Source: Lentisphaeria bacterium (GTDB lineage Bacteria > Verrucomicrobiota > Lentisphaeria > JABSQK01 > UBA12247). Taken from it: a DNA stretch of 8,022 nucleotides. The notes beneath the pieces are model-generated. The model had not been told where the DNA came from, searched no databases, and saw only the letters and a program-made list of their open reading frames with translations. Location: NCBI GenBank assembly GCA_003477185.1, contig DMTJ01000225.1:1-8022 (forward strand), in the 5' to 3' direction. Both the position numbers and the translations under genes were made by a program. Shown in pieces: positions 1 through 4,523 of this stretch (position 1 is the first letter of the stretch; each line of letters starts with the position of its first letter).

Positions 1-1
1 C

Positions 2-667
2 CCGCGCCGCGTCCTCATTCTTGGCGGCGGCGACGGCCTGGCTGTCCGCCAAGTGCTCAAGCACGAGACGGTCCAAGCGATCACCCTGGTAGACATCGAC
101 CCCGCCGTGACCCGCCTCGGCCAGGACCATCATCTGCTTCGCGAGGCAAACGACAACGCGCTGTCAGCCCCGCGTGTCACCATCATCAACGCCGATGCCT
201 TTAACCATGTCGCCGAGACCAACGAGTACTATGACGTCATTCTCAGTGATCTTCCCGATCCCCGCAACGAAGCGCTCTGCAAACTCTACAGCGGCGTATT
301 CTACCAGCTCCTGCAGCGGCGTCTGGCGCCGGGCGGCGTGATCGCAGTGCAGGCCACGTCGCCGTTCTTTGCCCGTCACGCCTACTGGTCGATTGTCGAG
401 ACCATCCGTCAGACTGGCCTGGCGGTCACCCCGTTCCACGTTCAAGTGCCCTCCTTCGGCAACTGGGGGTTCGTCCTGGCCGCCAAAGCACCTCTTGAAC
501 CACAGAACTATGCGCCGACGGTCCCCGTGAAATTTCTGAACGCCGCCACCTTTCAGGCTGGCCTGAGTTTTCCGGCCGATACTGCGAAAATCGAAGTGAA
601 CATCTCGACCCTCGATCGGCCAGCGGTCTTGAGTTACTACGAAGCCGCCTCGCGGAACTGGCGCTGA
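2..667 (+). CDS. speE: Spermidine synthase, C-terminal part (5' end outside window)
   Basis: This is an aminopropyltransferase, which would transfer the aminopropyl group of decarboxylated S-adenosylmethionine to putrescine to give spermidine. The reading frame is open from the window edge, so the gene starts upstream; a GTG at 53 lies inside the conserved fold and is not the true start. Of the 221 visible residues, GGGDG (about 8-12) is the nucleotide-binding loop, VDIDP (30-34) is the acidic ribose-binding strand, NADAF (63-67) follows, and DLPDP (83-87) carries the catalytic aspartate. The stretch ending PSFGNWGFVLA resembles the membrane-bound spermidine synthase subfamily, whose N-terminal half is a set of membrane helices; that half is not visible here, so the subtype is inferred. 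The stop codon overlaps the speD start by one base, indicating co-translation. Confidence 0.9.
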   Translation, partial: PRRVLILGGGDGLAVRQVLKHETVQAITLVDIDPAVTRLGQDHHLLREANDNALSAPRVTIINADAFNHVAETNEYYDVILSDLPDPRNEALCKLYSGVFYQLLQRRLAPGGVIAVQATSPFFARHAYWSIVETIRQTGLAVTPFHVQVPSFGNWGFVLAAKAPLEPQNYAPTVPVKFLNAATFQAGLSFPADTAKIEVNISTLDRPAVLSYYEAASRNWR

Positions 668-1002
668 TGGCTGCGCGACGCCACATCCTGTTCGACATCT
701 GGGTCGCCGACCGCGCCTCACTCAATGATGCCGATGCCTGGAAGTCCTGCCTCGAAGAAGGTGCACGAGCGGCTGGTGCGACGATCCTCCATACCCGATT
801 TCATGAGTTTAAACCCGAGGGCCTCACCGGCTTTTTGATGCTGGCGGAGTCACACATCAGCGTTCACACCTGGCCAGCCGAAGGCTATGCCGCGATCGAT
901 ATCTTTACCTGCGGTGCGATGTCCATCGACCGCATCGTCGATCCGATACGTCGCTGCTTTCCCGCGGAACGAGAATCATTAACCGATCACGAGCGCGGTT
1001 AA
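667..1002 (+). CDS. speD: S-adenosylmethionine decarboxylase proenzyme (class 1b, prokaryotic)
   Basis: This enzyme decarboxylates S-adenosylmethionine, supplying the aminopropyl donor for the spermidine synthase encoded immediately upstream. The 111-residue length is slightly short of the usual bacterial 120-130. The core motif is complete: LAESHISVHTWP (59-70) contains the Glu61-Ser62 self-cleavage site, and Ser62 would become the pyruvoyl cofactor. His67 and Cys82 (in DIFTCG) match the processing histidine and catalytic cysteine of characterised bacterial enzymes. The start ATG is fused to the speE stop (TGATG), so translation is probably coupled and no separate strong ribosome site is needed. 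The stop codon lies within the right arm of the downstream terminator hairpin. Confidence 0.95.
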   Translation: MAARRHILFDIWVADRASLNDADAWKSCLEEGARAAGATILHTRFHEFKPEGLTGFLMLAESHISVHTWPAEGYAAIDIFTCGAMSIDRIVDPIRRCFPAERESLTDHERG

Positions 1003-1026
1003 TTTTTCGCTCATGATTCTTTTTCT
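972..1026 (+). terminator. Nested hairpin terminator at the end of speD
   Basis: TTAACCG (979-985) pairs with CGGTTAA (996-1002) around a 10-base loop and is followed directly by TTTTT (1003-1007), the layout of an intrinsic terminator. Outside it, AGAATCAT (972-979) is exactly complementary to ATGATTCT (1013-1020), which is followed by another T-rich run. GAGCG (991-995) can instead pair with CGCTC (1008-1012). The element overlaps the last codons of speD. Alternative foldings are possible; termination itself is inferred. Confidence 0.75.
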
Positions 1027-1101
1027 GAGGTAGCGCTTTCCAACACCGGAGTCAATTTAAGAAAGGCATAGGAAAAATACCACAAGAGAGGGATTTAGTA
1101 T

Positions 1102-1107
1102 GGAGGG
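1102..1107 (+). promoter_or_regulatory. Strong Shine-Dalgarno (GGAGGG) serving a tiny upstream reading frame
   Basis: GGAGGG lies four bases before an ATG at 1112, which is optimal spacing. It is about 25 bases from the ATG at 1132 of the downstream gene, too far to serve it directly. Confidence 0.55.
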
Positions 1108-1111
1108 CACA

Positions 1112-1135
1112 ATGGCATTAGTGTTGCGGTCATGA
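1112..1135 (+). CDS. Putative seven-residue leader peptide MALVLRS
   Basis: ATG at 1112 starts a seven-codon frame (MALVLRS) preceded by GGAGGG at good spacing. Its TGA stop (1133-1135) overlaps the ATG of the following gene (1132-1134) as ATGA, the classic arrangement for translational reinitiation. The following gene has no in-frame ATG, GTG or TTG upstream of 1132, because an in-frame TAG occurs at 1096, and it has no recognisable Shine-Dalgarno of its own. Coupling through this tiny frame is therefore a plausible way to translate it. The alternative is that the short frame is accidental, or that a small indel has altered the true start. Expression is not shown by the sequence. Confidence 0.4.
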   Translation: MALVLRS

Positions 1136-1953
1136 TCGCTGCAGTAATTTTTTGCTTGGGCTGCGTCGCCTGTACCATTCTTGGTTTCTATTTCGCGATA
1201 GCCAAGCGGCAGCTTTGGGGCTGGCTACTGGGCCTAGCGGGACTGGGCATGATGTTGCTCATTATTGGTGGTGTTTTTGGGATGAAGCGAGCAGCCAGCG
1301 CCGGAATAGAAGAAATGCAAGAATTGACCCAACGCGAAGCTAAAGCCCGTACAGTTGCGTACCAGTATATCGCAGACTATCTGCAAACCACACATCCAGA
1401 CAGCAAAGCAGTCGTGTTTGACCCGAGCGGTCCCATCCGCCAGATGACGCAGGTAAAAGGAGCAGGCATGAGGGAAGCTCTGTTGGGAGCCGCGCCTGGA
1501 GGAGTACTGATTGCTGCCTTGGACGGGAAGGTTGAGATACTCCATGTGGAGGACTTCACTGTCGTGGCCACAGGCCTGGACAAGAAGCCAACAATCGAAG
1601 AGATTGCCGCGGCGATGTCACCTTCATTCGCCCAATACGAAGAAGCTGTGGCGAAGTACCCAACCACAACGATGATCATCTTTCTCGGTGCTCCCCCAGC
1701 TGAATGGCGCACCTTGAAATGCCTGCAGGGAGATTCTCCGGCCAAGGTGGTCATGTTGGGCCAGATGTTGGTGGGAATGGGGGACGATATCAAGAATGGG
1801 ACCATCGTGGCAGCCATGGCCGTGAATCCGACCGGATCCTACGGCGAAGAGCTTCCCAAAGATCCCCAAGCTGCCTTCGACTCGCGCTATCTACTGGTGA
1901 CCCCAGACAACGTCTCAGAGATGATCGAAAAGGGCAAGGTATTCGGACTTTAG
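1132..1953 (+). CDS. Unknown protein with two N-terminal membrane helices
   Basis: I do not recognise this 273-residue product. Residues about 1-23 and 29-50 are strongly hydrophobic and separated by a basic turn (AKRQ), so the protein is likely anchored by a two-helix hairpin. Residues about 55-85 (EEMQELTQREAKAR region) look helical and charged. The remaining roughly 190 residues are a soluble domain with alternating hydrophobic strands and no motif I can name. The ATG at 1132 is the only reasonable start in frame but lacks a clear ribosome site; see the leader frame at 1112. The gene is separated from speD by a terminator and is convergent with the minus-strand genes to its right, so it is probably its own transcription unit. 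Base composition is less GC-rich than speE/speD. Confidence 0.8.
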   Translation: MIAAVIFCLGCVACTILGFYFAIAKRQLWGWLLGLAGLGMMLLIIGGVFGMKRAASAGIEEMQELTQREAKARTVAYQYIADYLQTTHPDSKAVVFDPSGPIRQMTQVKGAGMREALLGAAPGGVLIAALDGKVEILHVEDFTVVATGLDKKPTIEEIAAAMSPSFAQYEEAVAKYPTTTMIIFLGAPPAEWRTLKCLQGDSPAKVVMLGQMLVGMGDDIKNGTIVAAMAVNPTGSYGEELPKDPQAAFDSRYLLVTPDNVSEMIEKGKVFGL

Positions 1954-1960
1954 CAACTGA

Positions 1961-1968
1961 TAACTGAT
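1961..1968 (+). repeat. Left copy of 8-bp direct repeat TAACTGAT
   Basis: TAACTGAT lies here and again at 2130-2137, bracketing the asparagine synthetase fragment. An overlapping AACTGAT at 1955-1961 makes the left side a short tandem. The pair could be a target duplication or the microhomology used in a deletion. Confidence 0.5.
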
Positions 1969-1983
1969 TTGCGGAGTTCGCAA
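1969..1983 (+). repeat. 15-bp interrupted palindrome, copy A (core GAGTT)
   Basis: TTGCG-GAGTT-CGCAA: 5-bp perfect arms around a 5-base core. The exact reverse complement occurs at 6379-6393 and 7348-7362, with a degenerate copy at 7066-7080. The wider context 1966-1990 matches 7345-7369 except for the inverted core. This copy sits at the left edge of the asnB fragment. Confidence 0.8.
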
Positions 1984-2137
1984 CGCCCAGTTTCGGGGCT
2001 TGGAAGCGCTCACAGACGACCCCATCCGCAACATGATGGCCTGGGACGCCCGTCAGTATCTGCCCGACGACATTCTGGTAAAAGTTGACCCCGCCAGTAT
2101 GGCGGTAAGCCTCGAGGCCCGCCTGCCACTAACTGAT
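1980..2137 (+). pseudogene. Fragment of glutamine-hydrolysing asparagine synthetase (AsnB type)
   Basis: In the frame of 2018 the sequence encodes [18 protein letters not shown] followed by [20 protein letters not shown]. This is the conserved stretch of the synthetase domain of AsnB-like proteins (usually [22 protein letters not shown]). Only about 50 of the roughly 600 residues remain: there is no start and no glutaminase domain, and similarity stops at 2137, exactly at the right copy of the TAACTGAT direct repeat, with a TAA at 2156. The usual Arg of VDRAS is Pro here. AsnB homologues are common in capsule and O-antigen clusters, so the fragment may derive from a polysaccharide locus such as the one at the right of the window. 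It is a relic, not a functional gene. Confidence 0.85.
2130..2137 (+). repeat. Right copy of 8-bp direct repeat TAACTGAT
   Basis: Identical to 1961-1968. It coincides with the point where similarity to asparagine synthetase ends (codons for L-T-D where the family has L-L-D or similar), so it marks a junction. Confidence 0.5.
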
Positions 2138-2319
2138 AGGAAATTCCTTTTCCCCTAATGTTGATACGATAGCGGATGGGAAGGTGTAATGCTCACAGCA
2201 ACGTGCAATGCGTCCGGGCTTGGCCGTCGGCTTCTTTCGCTTGAACCCGAGAATCGTCAGTAGTTTTCCGAAGATCTGTTTCGTCTTTATCTCATCGAAC
2301 GTAGAGCATGGACGCGGCC
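2138..2319 (-). other. Intergenic stretch with an unidentified minus-strand open frame
   Basis: No complete gene is seen between the asnB relic and the next gene. On the minus strand, a frame ending at the TAG at 2129-2131 stays open through this stretch and upstream into the neighbouring gene. It includes FGKLLTILGFKRKKPTAKPG (about 2228-2287), a basic, protein-like segment. It has no start codon in a sensible place and I cannot name a family. It may be another gene remnant or simply chance. Confidence 0.25.
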
Positions 2320-2781
2320 TCAGCCGTTGCCCACTGGGTCTGGTTCGGCTTGATTGGTTAATTTAAGGCCCGATAGCCAGAGGAATGCAAATGAGACAGC
2401 AAGCCCGTGTGGTATAAGAAAAACTGCGATGCTGCCAAACGAATGTGGTCGACCAAAGAAGACAATGGCCGGTATTGAGCAGGCGGCAGCAAGCAAGATA
2501 ATGCTGATGCTATTCACTTTCTTTCTTGTTTTTAATAACCCGTAAAGCGGATACCAGATAATGGGCAATGTAAGATGTGCAATCGGAACACCATAGAGCG
2601 AAAACAAAAAGACGAACTCCCACGGCTTTTTCGGGTCTGGCCAAACAAGAGCATCTGGAGAAGGTGGAGGCTCAAAAAAGGACTCGATGAAAAAATATAC
2701 CGAGAAGCCAGTGTTAACTAAGATCACTGCGAGCGGCGCTAGAGCGAAGGCAAAGATGATTCTCTTAGTTTCTTTTTTCAT
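2320..2781 (-). CDS. Small four-helix integral membrane protein, unknown function
   Basis: The 153-residue product has four hydrophobic segments at about residues 8-32, 53-80, 90-110 and 115-138. There is a proline- and acid-rich loop (EPPPSPDALVWPDPKKP) between the first two and a basic N-terminus (MKKETKR). No catalytic motif or family is recognisable. The ATG at 2781 is preceded on the minus strand by a purine-rich GGCGAAAGAAA, a weak ribosome site. The gene is visibly less GC-rich than the rhamnose and polyamine genes and lies among gene relics, which suggests it was acquired with them. It may still be intact, as the frame shows no break. Confidence 0.6.
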   Translation of the reverse strand: MKKETKRIIFAFALAPLAVILVNTGFSVYFFIESFFEPPPSPDALVWPDPKKPWEFVFLFSLYGVPIAHLTLPIIWYPLYGLLKTRKKVNSISIILLAAACSIPAIVFFGRPHSFGSIAVFLIPHGLAVSFAFLWLSGLKLTNQAEPDPVGNG

Positions 2782-2833
2782 TTCTTTCGCCGAACTACGA
2801 ACTTGAGTCGTTTTGACTGGAGCCTAGCACGTT

Positions 2834-2848
2834 TGCGCGCGAAGCGCA
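2834..2848. repeat. Short hairpin TGCGC-GCGAA-GCGCA in the intergenic gap
   Basis: Perfect 5-bp arms around a 5-base loop lie in the 116-base gap upstream of the membrane-protein gene. The geometry is the same as the TTGCG...CGCAA repeats but the sequence differs. There is no T-run beside it, so it is not a convincing terminator. It may be a regulatory hairpin or chance. Confidence 0.3.
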
Positions 2849-2897
2849 GTTTGAAGAGTATGCTCAATGCGATTGTTACCTACCTTGCCTGACTTTC

Positions 2898-3220
2898 TTA
2901 CGGCTCAATGCAGTTGGCTTTGTGCAAGGCATTTAATATGGCCCGCGCCACATTGATCATCCACGCTAACCTCTGTGTTTCTGTTACGATTCCTTTAGCG
3001 AGAATGAAAACATCCGATGGCGTATCAGTCTCCGCATGACTGCAAGAAAATCCCGCCAATATCTTCACACTTCGTCCGCCAACAATTATTCTGAATTCAT
3101 TTGGTGCATGTCTTAGCAAATCAGCCAAGCCCCGATCACCAAGGACGTCCATGGCGAATGCCTTGTTCTTTCCAAGCAAGATCCAGTCTTCACCGAGATC
3201 CGGTACATCTCGTTTGAGGG
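2898..3220 (-). pseudogene. 5'-truncated gene of unknown function, joined to an IS91 fragment
   Basis: The minus frame ending at 2898 encodes a coherent protein-like sequence from about LKRDVPDLGEDWILLGKN to the C-terminal HKANCIEP. It contains an NEFRIIVGGRSVKILAGFSC segment that looks like paired beta strands, and a helical tail (LAWMINVARAILNALHK). The frame formally extends to an ATG at 3332, but that upstream part is an out-of-frame reading of the IS91 zinc-finger segment, so the native N-terminus appears to be missing. An internal ATG (FAMDVLG region) could give a shorter product of roughly 80 residues. I cannot identify the family. The junction at about 3220 is inferred from where transposase similarity stops. 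Confidence 0.5.
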
Positions 3221-3408
3221 TCTGCGACGTTCTCTGCGATATTGATGGCGGTGACCAGCATACGTTTTTGATGGCAGCTTGGGCAGATGCCGCGCTGCTT
3301 ACAGGAAAATGCGACGAACAGGCTGTGGCCACAATCTGGGCAGCGCACCCGGGCGAAGCCTTCGCGCAGGTCGCCGCAACTCAGAAAAGCATACTGCCAG
3401 TAGGGATG
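3220..3408 (-). mobile_element. IS91-family transposase remnant (zinc-binding N-terminal region)
   Basis: On the minus strand, from about 3408, the sequence encodes HPYWQYAFLSCGDLREGFAR, then VRCPDCGHSLFVAFSCKQRG, then ICPSCHQKRM. The spacing of the cysteines (C-G-D-L, CPDC, FSCK, CPSC) and the phrases GFARV-C-DCGH, FSCK-R-CPSCHQKR are typical of the zinc-binding domain that precedes the HUH/Y2 catalytic domain in IS91-type transposases. The catalytic domain (HUH motif and tyrosines) is absent; the frame ends at a TGA at 3190-3192, and upstream of 3408 the frame hits a TGA near 3450. Only about 60 codons survive, so it is not mobile. Unrelated coding fragments abut it on both sides. Confidence 0.8.
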
Positions 3409-3414
3409 GAGTCG

Positions 3415-3539
3415 CTGTTGTCCAGCGCCGAAATCGCCTGGAGCAGCTTCTCAGCGTTTTTGACGGAGAGCTGGCCGTAGTGGGAAATACGCCCGAATTG
3501 GATGTGCGCAAAGAGGACTAGGCGAGGAGCTGCGCTCCA
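3415..3539 (-). pseudogene. Unidentified truncated coding fragment next to the IS91 remnant
   Basis: In the minus frame ending at the TGA near 3382, codons for LVLFAHIQFGRISHYGQLSV and KNAEKLLQAISALDNSDSIP have strongly coding-like third positions (mostly C or G). There is no plausible start codon: the frame opens just after a TAA at 3540-3542, and an ATG there lies in another frame that stops quickly. The similarity to IS91 begins in a different frame at about 3408, so the 3' part appears to have been cut off by the transposon. I do not recognise the family. It begins about 15 bases after the ABC gene and could be what is left of the next gene of that operon, although it is not hydrophobic as a permease would be. 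Confidence 0.4.
3526..3538 (-). repeat. Hairpin GGAGC-TGC-GCTCC after the ABC gene
   Basis: A 5-bp perfect stem with a 3-base loop lies 17 bases beyond the ABC ATPase stop. No U-tract follows in the minus direction, so it could only be a weak or factor-assisted terminator, or an RNA-end stabiliser. Confidence 0.3.
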
Positions 3540-3554
3540 TTATTCGTCGGCGGC

Positions 3555-4520
3555 TCAACTCTCGCGCACACCCGGGCTGGTAAGGTCCATAAACGCGCGT
3601 TGTAGTTCGGCAGCGTCTGGCGCAAAGCTGACAATGGTCGCGCCAGCGGCAATCGCTGTACTCAGGATCGCATTCGTGTCCGCCGATCGATCGTCAAAGC
3701 GAATCCGAAACTGCGCGTGGTTCTCCAAGACCTTAACCGAATCGATCCCTTCGAGTGCCTCAAGCTGTTCCCTGATCTCGTCGGCGTGCCCTGTCGCCTC
3801 CAAAATATAGGTCGCATTCCCACGGAGTGCCCGCAGGCCAGCACGAGGACCGCAGAACTTGGTTTCACCGCGATCAATGATCGTGAAGCTGTCGCACAGG
3901 TCGCCAAGCTCGCTGAGAATGTGGGAACTGATGAAGACAGTTTTCCCCATTTCGCGCAAAGTCGTGAGGATGTCCATCAACTCGATCCGGGCGCGCGGAT
4001 CGAGCCCAGATGCCGGCTCATCCAAAAACAGCACCTTCGGGTCATGCACCAGAACGCGAGCTAGGCTCACACGCTGCTCCATACCGCGAGACAGTCCCTT
4101 GATCAGATCATCCCGCCGCTCGTACATGTCCGTCAACTCAAGCACATCCTTAATCACCGCGTTACGCTGATCCATATTCAGCCCATACGCAGCGCCGAAA
4201 AAATCCAGGTACTCGAACACAGTCATCTGCCGATACATACTAAAATGGTCGGGCATGAAGCCAATGATGCGGCGCACCTGCTTGCAGTCCTGAACCACGT
4301 CATGCCCAAACACGCGCACGCTGCCATGCTGCGGTTTCAGCAGCGTCGCCAAGATTTTTAGGGTGGTGGTTTTGCCAGCGCCATTGGGCCCGACAAAGCC
4401 ATGCACAGAGCCCTCATGGATCTGAAAGGAAACCCCGGAGAGCGCCTGGTGCTTCTTGTAGGAATGCCGAAGGTCATGGACCTCAATCGCAAGTTTCCTG
4501 TTTTCGCCCATTTCCGTCAT
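3555..4520 (-). CDS. ABC transporter ATP-binding protein (ABC-2 / drug-export type)
   Basis: This is the cytoplasmic ATPase subunit of a two-component-type ABC exporter, 321 residues. Walker A is GPNGAGKTT (44-52) and the signature is LSRGMEQR (143-150). Walker B is VLFLDEP (163-169) with catalytic Glu168, the D-loop is SGLD (171-174), and the H-loop is His200 in ISSHIL. The Q-loop position carries Asp91 (FMPDHF) instead of Gln, a variant I associate with one subgroup of ABC-2 ATPases. A C-terminal domain of about 90 residues (after 230) is typical of this class. The start is at 4520: GAGGAG, inside the last codons of the upstream gene, is its ribosome site at good spacing, and only three bases separate the two genes, so they are co-translated. 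No membrane permease gene follows; the downstream region is transposon debris. The substrate is unknown. Confidence 0.92.
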   Translation of the reverse strand: MTEMGENRKLAIEVHDLRHSYKKHQALSGVSFQIHEGSVHGFVGPNGAGKTTTLKILATLLKPQHGSVRVFGHDVVQDCKQVRRIIGFMPDHFSMYRQMTVFEYLDFFGAAYGLNMDQRNAVIKDVLELTDMYERRDDLIKGLSRGMEQRVSLARVLVHDPKVLFLDEPASGLDPRARIELMDILTTLREMGKTVFISSHILSELGDLCDSFTIIDRGETKFCGPRAGLRALRGNATYILEATGHADEIREQLEALEGIDSVKVLENHAQFRIRFDDRSADTNAILSTAIAAGATIVSFAPDAAELQRAFMDLTSPGVRES

Positions 4521-4523
4521 CCG

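Noticed and set aside
53..55. GTG at 53 as the start of the spermidine synthase
   Set aside because: The frame is open to the window edge and the upstream codons encode the GGGDG cofactor loop, which must belong to the protein.
164..721. Minus-strand open frames opposite speE
   Set aside because: They are shadows of the well-conserved spermidine synthase and speD frames and are Arg/Gly-rich, as expected for antisense of GC-rich genes.
3226..3332. N-terminal part of the 144-residue minus frame ending at 2898
   Set aside because: Over these bases another minus frame encodes clear IS91 cysteine motifs, so this reading is out of frame; only the part below about 3220 looks real.
3151..3480. Plus-strand open frame of 109 codons across the IS91 region
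   Set aside because: It is antisense to the recognisable transposase zinc-finger and truncated-gene codons, and its own translation shows no family features.
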